Notes under the pieces: generated by a model
What the model was told of the DNA's origin: nothing
The model's database searches: none
The model's input: only the letters and a program-made list of their open reading frames with translations
Source of the DNA: Lachnospiraceae bacterium
Lineage (GTDB): Bacteria; Bacillota; Clostridia; Lachnospirales; Lachnospiraceae
Assembly (NCBI GenBank): GCA_017540605.1
Contig: JAFYAS010000026.1
Location: 62,001 to 126,000, forward strand
Reading direction: 5' to 3'
DNA: 64,000 bases
Made by a program: the position numbers and the translations under genes
Part shown: positions 23,601-28,400 of the stretch, piece after piece
Layout of the letters: every line of letters begins with the position of its first letter
Numbering within the stretch: position 1 is the stretch's first letter

Positions 23601-24719
23601 CATTGAACTGCTGAAGAAAATAAAATATTTGCCGCCAAGCAAGTCAGCTTCTTTTGTTTCCTTTAACGGCTCAACAAATGAAAGCTCCCCATTATTTTCG
23701 ACAGTACTATATGCGGTTGCACCATCACTATCTTCCGATTGAGCTTCAAGGAAAATGATATTACCATCTGAAGATCCCCCGCTTAACTGTGTATCAGATG
23801 CATTCGGAAAATGAGCAGGTGTTTTAATCCTACGTAGCTTATCTGTTTCCTGGAATAAGAGATTCATTTTTGTGATACCTCTAAGATCCGCTCCACTCCA
23901 ATTGATATATTCTATATTTCTACATTCTCGAAACATTGAAGAAATATCAACATTGTTTCCGGAAGGAACAACAATGTTGGACATATTTACTACTCTTAGA
24001 TTTCTACATCCGTAGAACATAGAATACATATTTGAAACATTTGAGAATTGAACTCCACTCAGATCAATATAGCATGCCTTCGAATTGAAGAAGAAATTGC
24101 TCATATCTGACGGGAATAACACACCATTTTCAAAGGTATAAGAAAAAACAGATGCCGGTGCGTTCTTAAAGGGTGATACACCATTTTTCATCGGAGCAAG
24201 CTCTATAGACAATGAATTAAAGGAGCTTGCTGTAATATAACCACCGGTATTAAGTGATGAATCAACCGAAACAGTACCAAAACTAATTGAAGGCTTTACT
24301 GTCAGATTCTTTATAGAATCCGGAAGATTATCCTTTACTTTATTGATCACGATGACCGGTTGCTTGTAAACATTGTAGATCATGTGATAATTTCCATTAT
24401 TATTTCTGATCTCATTGAACTCGACAAGCCTGATCTCGAAATCATAATTGTTGAGCCAGGATCCTGCTCCATCTTCCTCAGTTGCAGCTTCTTTAACCTT
24501 GTTCTCCAATGCAAGCTTCAGATTGTAAAGCTTGCCAAAGACCTCAGTATTTTCAGCATAATCAAGTTCTACTACATTCGATTCCGCTTTTACGACACTA
24601 AAAAATCCGAACGCAGACAAAAAACTATCCACATTCGGACTCGAAATGATCATTGCAAACGTAAGCAAAATCGCAAGTAATCTTAGGCCAAATGGCCTTC
24701 TTCCTTTCCTTCTCTCCAT
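8643..24719 (-). CDS. Giant (~5,358-residue) secreted surface protein: BspA-type segment, ~30 Listeria-Bacteroides repeats, four beta-roll/15-residue repeat modules, FN3 and Big2 C-terminus
   Basis: The signal peptide (MERRKGRRPFGLRLLAILL...) precedes a BspA/DUF285 segment (FSNVSNMYSMFYGC; plus-strand 23.8-24.1 kb). About thirty InlB B-type repeats follow (GYTFAGW...LYAQW; 22.9-13.2 kb), interspersed with MucBP-like blocks starting YTVxYYYQ and ending LKVYFKLQYTI. Next come four modules (13.2-9.9 kb), each opening with YGTLEEAL, a short beta-helix-like stretch and N-N-G-T solenoid repeats. Modules 1-3 close with an LYAKW repeat. The C-terminus has a Thr/Glu/Pro linker (9.41-9.28 kb), an FN3-like domain and a Lys-rich Big2 domain ending KKVKVTVK. 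No LPXTG, SLH or TM anchor is seen. Predicted roles are adhesion or cell-surface scaffold (inference). Start at 24719 because GGAGG is seven bases upstream; the ATG at 24725 is too close. The frame is unbroken over 16 kb. Confidence 0.88.
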   Translation of the reverse strand: MERRKGRRPFGLRLLAILLTFAMIISSPNVDSFLSAFGFFSVVKAESNVVELDYAENTEVFGKLYNLKLALENKVKEAATEEDGAGSWLNNYDFEIRLVEFNEIRNNNGNYHMIYNVYKQPVIVINKVKDNLPDSIKNLTVKPSISFGTVSVDSSLNTGGYITASSFNSLSIELAPMKNGVSPFKNAPASVFSYTFENGVLFPSDMSNFFFNSKACYIDLSGVQFSNVSNMYSMFYGCRNLRVVNMSNIVVPSGNNVDISSMFRECRNIEYINWSGADLRGITKMNLLFQETDKLRRIKTPAHFPNASDTQLSGGSSDGNIIFLEAQSEDSDGATAYSTVENNGELSFVEPLKETKEADLLGGKYFIFFSSSMKANTDYFRGKEIIFTGKQYDFDSTTKENKQTSTVTTPTFLRAYAIKYDRDFKVDEYVDTAYFDNFHILYAKKVDELKYNYPFLSEDTPVSLPEIGTMVSPGDTGYVPMSFIPYTDTNVEAVSKEAKFNKNPKDNTTIYNGLVETEGNVETGNGSYIVKSSTKKTINRNILIVDSKWDVKRYNIVYHYDATDTKTPVYHQMADNAYSTPFWTVGESPNDANVILYGNKEIETDNGKLHSMTKIGYHLNGWYDNTSLTGTIYDSERGDSETGVDQYYTYDNSDFGNSSSNIYNKLLRYDQNLALADQSWEDAKDYARTVDGLKKENDQSYLQLNLYANWVKNDYKLRIHEGNSTQDNQGDYEVMADTYQIGDTVPSNTIKGYADDVKAEKLQDVKGWLINSFSFEGSASDLVKDHNDYVYIDRNDALVLDERVLAGSTKDYHNREYTHIIDLYPVYDDSVTVELLCEPEENGPELSIDDEGIAAYNALGAANTDSNKHYFTITKEGGKLTANIKTDVIYEIPLNIFSSSSAKQGSAWTLKYYTNAGVDTGGAQNEGLILSTEDVNRIVIPRDSDVKYKKPAFVVSTANESYTINYYRNSDANDTTLVKTVTSAKIGDLFLESDNNLSNESYLFNGWNTVRNGSGTAYEGGARIPDLGNDGATINLYAQWDTSYTIRLKTKFDYKDHYPNTGSDTKTILEKQWTWEGEESHSWIGPKNNVATTLPNIDNFYSGGSVVNGRYTYSDYGWESDLQFGGWSVGKELTIDDYKNGARKAVGEYTSNPNNADVVSIDNEGAASDDYKDKAVSGIVSFYPIWAPVSNIVVKDCRYDSGATATTTPVEFADANSSITSSLPTSFSFLDADITLGTPSRPGYTFRGYKIKNGDNYVSIGTIETANTAYYSYHQYDQRYLGKDIVLYAMWEPTKVAYNVELNFVKTDGTLDTATTIPIAVGTATYNQYVTGQSVDITNVLTTLKGLIAWTNAISTKQTSNSCTYDYCDNTTIINDAIAGDTEYEPVTTATMKSDGSTTFKVYYLPKYTITYQPGAHAAAGAQDVVENKFLNETYVVSKVFDAATGYHRAATDFTVALPNENRVTATADAIYTARWTPNTYNVSFDKNAEDAIGTMVNQQFTYGNQQQLTENGFSRTGYTFAGWNINPSGNEYSNYNDQQEVTNLTTANDGLVVLYARWTPITYNVIYHSNYGSDVPYDPDGTISYGADFDLEASNRFSREGYTLTNWNTAQNGQGINYDPGTTVSNLSTTQGATVDLYAVWSPIQYTLTLYNDSENQVSKNVTYNEVVTPITSLPTKDGYIFGGYYTEESGGGTQVINANGSPIASATNYTDSDSKWIKASNTDLFAKWTGISYTVHFNRNAENATGDISDQAFTYGDPQNLSTNGFNREGYTFAGWAISSEGDVEYTNNQSVNNLTTTNDGTVNLFAVWTPNGYTVNFHANGGEGSMNSQSFVYEISQNLTTNAFTKTGYTFAGWATSAEGNVEYTNNQSVSNLSSTSEGVIDLFAKWNANTYTVKFHGNDPTSGSMEDQSFTYDVPQNLTNNGFSKTGYTFAGWTTSDLEDAPVVYTNEDSVINLTSSASGEINLYAKWDPATDTEYTVKYYYQNALTGEYPADANDSDTETGTTLTTARVTDDDKIPNVTYTGGNTYIFDELNSNNVLSASINADGSTVLKVYFKLQYTITYEPGDHAAAGETSSSETVDWGALTPSHSFTAATGYTRLDTDFASTQYGTTVKEDRTYTAVWTPINYTISYSLNDGSFGESSNPVSYNIESDNITLINPTKAGYTFAGWTGTGLDDATTSVTIATGSTGDRSYTATWTAIDYSVTLDGGEGAVFPDTFNFGELTTSPTYTKNGATATITYTVETSNFALLPTPTKIGSQFVGWYTNLEDENTRFIQLNTNTKTNYTYHAKWETAKTVITFNKNADDATGTMSSQTINYNTSAALTANAFTRTTYDFAGWNTVPTPTTETPGTSYADGASFANNVPSHRDLTLYAQWTPKTYTVTFNRGVGAVGGSETATATYGSNSYIYAGNEGSFVAPTMTGYTFGGYRDGQDTETKYINPDGTGAKAWDKSEDTTLFAMWTANGYEVRFHGNGSTSGSMTDQSFTYNEAQTLTANAFEKTGYTFIGWATSESGNVVHTDQEQVSNLSAVSGATVDLYAKWAPITYKVVFDKNFTDASETEAAIPMADQEITYDTVATLTENAFVRTGYTFAGWNTLTSPNDNEQGVAYTDKHSVQNLVSTNNGSIILYAQWTPNTNTSYKVEYYYQKETDGTFEKKNEVSRTGTTASECAVTEYDKLPVSTYTGTSDYAFDSNNESKILSGTIDRTGATVLKVYFKLQYTITYAPGSHAAQSAVSDSTTKVDWDYKLTPSHSFAAATGYHRAVTEFVTNEYTEGVKENRTYTAAWTANSYSIVFDRNKGTGSSNVVGTMDNESMTYDLAANLTENVYTRDGYTFTGWNTKADGIGIPYSDKAEVINLVDTNNGSITLYAQWDKISYTVTLDGNAATTEGTASTTVYFDDKIAQIESLPSKTGYTFNGYTTDGTNTGTKYIDNTGAGIKAWDRTANATLKAVWIPNTYTVKYDKNTEDTVTGTMADQTGFTYDAATTLTKNTFARTGYTFTGWNTEASGTGDTLADEASVQNLVSENGSSVTLYAIWRPHTFTVKFDKNTAAGTSEVTGTMADASFTFNYKDPANILPENKYARAGYGFAGWTYNNNTYADKANVENLTAVDEAEITFTAKWTAKNYTLTLDDNNGTGGSGTLNVTYDAALSDVTAPSRTGYTFNGYFLGDTKIVNADGTPAITSWTFTEDKTVVARWTANAYSISFDKNSEEATGTMEDLSMVYDVAKALTANSFIRTGYTFDKWTTKANGTGDAYTDAAEVINLVSEEGGSITLYAQWTPNDNTAYTVEYFYQDPVDGSYSETATASDTERTGTTATLVSVTDADKLAVETIVEGINEEKSSQCTYVFDENNTNNVLSASITRDGSMKLKVYLKAQYIVTIKPGTHAKDGETDQVFENLDFDAVIPSYDFEPAVGYHQTSYGYSKLVTKVKKTAEYTATWDTDKYGIEYILNGGLLPNGKTNPSTYDIETENITLKNPELAGSNFLGWRKNNETDADAKKTYVINKGTTGDITMVAVWNYIDYKLSFDLDGGAWPENYEVPTGYTRATEVSIPNPSRKGYAFMGWTGTGLEAAISNLVIPENSTGNRSYKATWAPAETTAKLNVFYEVNGKYTDEPKVMEFAANTDENITLNMESDVITRYMAETDPNCFYSIDETKVNVLSGKIADDGSSEFTVYIKQETYKINYDYKHGELADAAFDNPSFYARKSIDQTVTLNTVKRGRDAFDGWYVSIAGGAPTKLEGNSFTIPANTTGNISVVADWDAAVYKLVTDLDGGKVTGSMNRTRFTADDETFSLNNPVKEGYEFIGWIGDTLKRPTINVKIVSGTCTDLTFKATWKLAEASEETPDPVDTEDQSSYVDENGEKQYGTLEEILDELKDKEPATEDGMFEIHIQNDMTIDKVLEVPENTKLIIDKGVTVTIEENGSIEVPDSSVIINYGKIIGTGKDGHNDIEGNVYNEGQMDNTNVEGETTGDGETNFDMVTVHFVTGNDAVTIPDETIKKGRKVTKPARASYEDQIIEGWYTNEAKTNAYDFTLAVEVETTLYAKWVSNTTMEAKWTDTEGEDHYGTLEEALEADPNPASIIIQNDTEITKPLVIPEGTTVTVDEDVTLEISEDGSLDNTEGNDPIINNGTIKGDNEGDKPAINSPITNNGTITDVDIKGETTNNGTIKDSSIDGNVTNNEDAVINGSEIVGDLDNKGSATNTNVGGNVDNDENATFGSDNPKNPATVGGDINNEGTMSNTITDGTVTGNINNATRTVSFDLGAYGDPIESQEIVVGGRVEKPSRIIDDQAGLIVADWFVDAALSKKYDFDKVVTEDLILYAKWLCADDQETMWKDTAGNTNYGSLEEALAADPKPTEITIKNDTEITKSLVIPEGTSLTVDEGTTLKVSETGSLDNTEGNDPIINNGTIKGEGDKSAVNSPVTNNGNVDGIDVNGDVTNNGTMTGDDVNGDVTNNGTVTNSDVKGDLDNIGGNISNTSIVGDVTNNDNGTISDAVVSGNLDNSGTLKDSTVDGDLDNSGNVSGADVKGNVINGGTISDTDVDGDLTNNGTFKSTENNTSTVGGKTINGATGTIDDVTLGNVENNGSIDGCTVNGDLLNNGEAVDTDVNGNLDNSGTYKGSEGNESKVTGNITNQPTGELENTKVGDGDSTVINEGAIKNSDIKGDLINNGSVEGTDVSGDVDNLDSNATFNDNEGNAITYQFTFNMMNVGTQIAAQTIVRGNKATRPAYPKDADHTFVNWYTDENMDTLYDFDTAIQKDTVVYAKWLKNSEQETSYKAADGYMKYGSLETALSEGSGEVHIINDVTVKNDITVPDDIKLVVDKNSTLKVADNVKLDVDGTLVNNGKINNQGTVGGDGSITNNKTMSGGSIDVGVTNNGSISDTEINKPVTNNGIMSDNSFNAPVDNKGKVVNEGSNIGDLSTAVNVVNAPKTVIEGMDELMDYENLVDKDDLGITKDDQIKVLNGGSVNITLNATGIADVPSSEKGLISKAENSGKDIGMILDISIIKEVIDVNSNKVSSLLKETPNLLALKIALTEEQRSHKNLVVYRYHDGGVDEIPQGTTGEHCEFKDNGATLIIYARKFSTYVLGWDKPIVVPDTPVVVPDTTEAPKTTETTETTEAPQSQDPEISEKEKEIQAEIVKYTAPAKVETTTFKINEGLKVDQVGKNINVTWGKVSYADGYDIFVQYCGSKFTTKATKTIKKANTVTAKINKINSKALKLKKNFKVYVSAYRNIGGNKVVIGKSITAHIVGVKNTKFTNVKSITLKSSKSLTLKKGKTSKIKALTVLVDKKKKQLTDAHTTEFRYASTNKTVATVDKNGKITAKKKGSTVIWIYAKNGYAKKVKVTVK
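9900..13170 (-). repeat. Four tandem modules of LEEAL beta-roll plus 15-residue (45-bp) Asn/Asp/Gly repeats inside the giant gene
   Basis: Each module starts with Y-G-[TS]-L-E-[ET] (near 13.1, 12.5, 11.66 and 10.34 kb), then IxNDxxI...VPE/DxxxxxVD-type strands and repeats of the form xVxGDVTNNGTxxxx. Module 3 (11.5-10.6 kb) has the longest run, about sixteen units mostly 15 residues apart. At DNA level modules 2 and 3 are close copies around 11.47-11.66 and 12.30-12.49 kb. Confidence 0.75.
13240..22900 (-). repeat. Array of about thirty Listeria-Bacteroides (InlB B-type) repeats in the giant gene
   Basis: Units of 65-80 residues carry the signature GYTFAGWNT...YTD...VxNLxxxxxGxxxLYAQW. I count 30-34 by eye, some degenerate. 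A longer super-repeat containing the YYYQ...LKVYFK block recurs three times (near 18.7, 16.7 and 14.7 kb), with one divergent copy near 20.7 kb. Confidence 0.85.
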
Positions 24720-24783
24720 AAGCATACCTCCGTGTTAAAATAATTTTCCTCAAAATGCACTAAAAAAAGTATGTCTATGTGAG

Positions 24784-24812
24784 ATTTTACCACATTTTCA
24801 ACAAAATGTACA
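24784..24812 (-). promoter_or_regulatory. Candidate promoter of the giant surface protein gene
   Basis: Minus strand: TGTACA (24807-24812), 17-bp spacer, TAAAAT (24784-24789), leaving a leader of about 60 bases before the GGAGG and ATG at 24719. The -35 box is weak. Confidence 0.45.
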
Positions 24813-24822
24813 GAAAAACATA

Positions 24823-25341
24823 TCATATACTGAACATTTTGCTGACAATTGATTCATTTTCATTGACTTTTATATGACTAAATACAAATAGGCATAGCGT
24901 TGCGATAAGACACCCCAACAGTACACCTGAAAAGTCTATCATTACATCAAGAAACTCTCCGCTTCTGCCACATACAACAAGCTGATGTATCTCATCAGTA
25001 CCTGCGTAAAAAAGACCTGATAAAAGTGCTGTAATAAAATTCTTTATTCCATTAAAGCCAAGAAACACTCTGACATCAAGTAAAAACAGAAATCCCAATG
25101 CTGCAAATTCGGTAAAATGAGCCAGCTTTCTAAGGGGATACTGTATCTTTTTTACATATGCCTTCTTTTTCTTCTTTGGAAGCTTTTTGAAATTCTTTAC
25201 CGTAAGCTCTCCTACCTTGTAGCCTACAGAGTCTGAAAGGTCTGAAGACTTCTTGGCGTTCATGGCTGACATACGGAATATAAAACCCATGACAAAAATA
25301 GTCTGGATGATAAGTACGATTTTTAATACTTTGAGATACAT
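24823..25341 (-). CDS. VanZ-like membrane protein
   Basis: 172 residues, with an N-terminal TM helix and about three further TM helices. It carries the VanZ signature RKLAHFTEFAALG, then YAGTDEIHQL, GRSGEFLDVMIDFSGVLLG. The segment between helix 1 and the signature is strongly basic (KKLPKKKKKAYVKK). The namesake gives low-level teicoplanin resistance; most family members are uncharacterised envelope proteins. The GAGAGGG Shine-Dalgarno is part of an inverted repeat (25351-25391). It lies directly upstream of the giant gene but has its own promoter, and the giant gene has another, so co-transcription is possible but not required. Confidence 0.88.
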   Translation of the reverse strand: MYLKVLKIVLIIQTIFVMGFIFRMSAMNAKKSSDLSDSVGYKVGELTVKNFKKLPKKKKKAYVKKIQYPLRKLAHFTEFAALGFLFLLDVRVFLGFNGIKNFITALLSGLFYAGTDEIHQLVVCGRSGEFLDVMIDFSGVLLGCLIATLCLFVFSHIKVNENESIVSKMFSI

Positions 25342-25350
25342 AAATAAGCC

Positions 25351-25391
25351 CTCTCAATGGTTAAGATGTTTTTACATTGTACCATTGAGAG
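25351..25391. promoter_or_regulatory. Inverted repeat (operator candidate) spanning the vanZ promoter and Shine-Dalgarno
   Basis: CTCTCAATGG (25351-25360) and CCATTGAGAG (25382-25391) are perfect inverted copies, 21 bases apart. One arm is inside the promoter spacer and the other covers the vanZ Shine-Dalgarno. A transcript starting after the -10 would lack the first arm, so a protein-binding dyad is more likely than an RNA hairpin. Confidence 0.4.
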
Positions 25392-25404
25392 AGCCTTGTT
25401 TCAA
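25376..25404 (-). promoter_or_regulatory. Sigma-A promoter of vanZ
   Basis: Minus strand: TTGAAA (25399-25404), 17-bp spacer, TACAAT (25376-25381). The -35 lies in the 3' arm of an 8-bp stem-loop (25399-25424) after the preceding gene that may be a weak terminator. Confidence 0.55.
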
Positions 25405-25433
25405 TCCTTAATGTTTGATTGAAAGAAATAGAT

Positions 25434-28400
25434 TTAAAGCTTCTTTATCTTCTGTTTTTTACCTGTGATACCACGCTTTTTAAGGATAGTCTTATAAAGC
25501 TTAAGCTTCTTTTTCGGAACCTTGATGGTGGCCTTTTTGTGTATTCCGCTAAAGGCCTTTGCTCCGATCTTCTTTAGTGTCAATGAGCTTGACTTTATGA
25601 TCACTGTCTTTAGATTTGAACAACCGAAAAATGCGTTTTTTCCGATCTTCTTTACCGTCTTCGGTATAGTGATCTTTTTAAGCTTGGTGTTGTATTTGAA
25701 TGCGTCCTTTGCAATCTCTGTTACCTTGTATTTTTTCTTCTTGATAACGACAGTCTCAGGTACTGTGACGGTTGTAGCTTTTTTGTTGACACTGGCACCG
25801 TATTGAACTGTAGCCGTGCCATCGATAGAAATGATGACATAGTAGCCCTTTCCTACCGCCTGTACATCACCTACCTGTGCAGGAGCATTGGGATTGGCAA
25901 GTCCCTTGTCATCCGTTGAAGGCTCTTCCTTAAACTCTTCGGTAGTGGTAGTTGTAGTTGTTGCTTCCGTAGTTGGCTCTACTACACTTACAGTGGTGGG
26001 TTCGGGTTGAGGCTCCGGCTCAGGTTGAGGCACTGGCTCAGGAATAGGAAGTGGATCAGGAACAAATTCCTCGTTTATTACCTCTTTTTTTATAGGTGTG
26101 AAATAAATTGAAAGTGTTCTGTAATGCTTGGTTCCATTAAGAGGCTGAATCAAGATAAGCATTTCCTCTCCTGCAGCATTAATATTCTTTTCAAAATATG
26201 TATGACCGCCGCGATAGTTGGTATATAAACCTTCGTTGTTGAACGCATCTTCGACATCTACATCAACTCTATATATTTCACCCTCTTCGTAGGTTGTAAA
26301 GGTAGAATCTGCATTGTCATCAGTAAGGTCATCATTGAATATATCACCCTTTACCAAAACAGGAGAATTAAATACCTTGGTGAATACTCCGGCATTTGAA
26401 GCCTGTACATTTAATAGCTCATCCTTTAGATCCTTGATCTCACCCTTTTTATCACCCGGCTCGGGGATGTTCATAACCATATCAAGCTGATTGATGTAGT
26501 CGCTGTTTTCATCCATAAGCTCGGTATAACCGCTTAACATAATGGTATAGTACTCATTATTGGAAGGATTGTTATATACTTCTGAAGTAGAATTATTTCC
26601 ATAGTAAGGAGCATTATAAGCCGGTCCCATCCAGAAGGCTTTTCCGGTATAAGACTTTCCGTTTACCTTTACGTTTATTTGGTCTATATCAACAGCATAG
26701 AGATAATCCTTATCGGTATCATAATCATCATAATACACCTGATTATAGTTTGTCATTTCAACAGGAAATGTATTTCCCTTTTTAGGTTTGATTTTTATAG
26801 TCGGAGTATATGCAGTATTTGCTTTAAATTTAGTTTCAGATAATGTACCATAGCTTATAGTTGCAGTATAATCAGCTCCTTCCGGCACCCTGATAGCTTC
26901 ATTTTGAGGAATATCTGCTCCTATCACCGGCTCGTCAAAATCTACTACAAACTCTGTTTCAGGAATTGATAATGTAACCTCACAAAGCTTAATGCCTCCT
27001 GTAACTCTTGAGCATTTTATAACAGAGGTTCCGGGCTTAAGACAAGTGATCTCACCATTCTGATCAACAGTTGCGACATTGGTATCTGATGATGACCACG
27101 ATATAGCATCATTATAAGTAGAATACTGAGGATATGGAGTCGCAGAAAGCTTCATTTTTCCCCCCTGCTTTCCATTGATCATATATTTTCCTGTGATATT
27201 CTTCTCTCCATAGTATAATCTCATCTCTTTAAATTCATGACTTACTGTCAAGGTGAATCTATCAATGGGAATTGTATATTCATCACTACCATTTTTATAT
27301 TCAACCGCACCTGAAAAGACATAATCACCGGCCGGAATGTCATAACAATCTTGCTTGGTATCATCAATTATGAAATCTCTAAAATCAAAAGAATTTGAAT
27401 ATGTTGAAGATGATGGAGAATTCACACGGATAGTTTGAGTTTCCTTCCTAAGATTACAATTTTTAGGATAGGATTCCAAAGCAAGACTTAACTGCATCTC
27501 ACTAACAGTAGGAAATCCGCTTACACTAACCTGTATCTTTTTAGCTGAAGTCTTATTACCTTCTGTGATTTTAATAGCAGCAGCATTGTTGGTTACAGCT
27601 TCATTAAAAAAACTTGATACATGTGCCGTAACACTTCCCGGTTCATATCCCACATAAAGCTTTTCTGAGAATGTCGTTACTCCTTGATATCCTTTCATCC
27701 ATGTGTATTTCATACCGTAGATCTTGTTATTCTTGCCATCAGCTGAAAGATTTATATCATAATATGTTTTACCCTGGTAAGTCTGTCCTGTTGAAGAAGT
27801 ATCCTCATAAAAGACATATTCACCATTTGAATCTACCTTGAAATATCCCCATTTTATCTTAGACGGATCATCAGTAAGCGGTGTAGAAAGCCTTATCTTG
27901 CCTTTTCCATTTGAAATGTTAGGAATAATAATAGTACCATTGTATTTTTCAATAGTTTCTCCATTCAGAGCATAGCTTACCGAAAGTTTAGGCATACTAA
28001 ATACTGTTATGGTAGTAGAATTCTTTTTGCATGGAACATAGTCTGAGCCCTTTATAAAATTAACTTCATAGCTCACCTCGGATGTACCCTTCTTTATATC
28101 ATCAATATATATGGTTTTGGGCAACGCAGAGACACCTGTATTCATAAAATACAGGTCTTTATCGTTACCATTTTCATCGGTATAAGTGATTTTGACAGTG
28201 TAGTAATCTGCCTTACCATTTTTGATAAAATCATTTAGACCACTTTCACTAAAACTATCTGTGGGCATTAAAGCGATTCCGCTCTCTGTTTCAGAAAAAG
28301 TAAGCTTACCATCAAGCTCAAAGGGATCGATAATATCAATTGCCTGATCACTAATACAGTTATACTCCACCTCATATGTTCTCTTATTCTTCCAATATTC

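Noticed and set aside
8647-24680. Many plus-strand ORFs of 60-245 codons opposite the giant gene, e.g. 10933-11670
   Set aside because: They mirror the repetitive coding strand, show low-complexity Ser/Leu/Pro/Val composition, lack Shine-Dalgarno sequences and overlap a clearly real gene.
24726-24822. Terminator between vanZ and the giant gene
   Set aside because: No hairpin with T-run; only a weak promoter is seen, so read-through from vanZ is possible.
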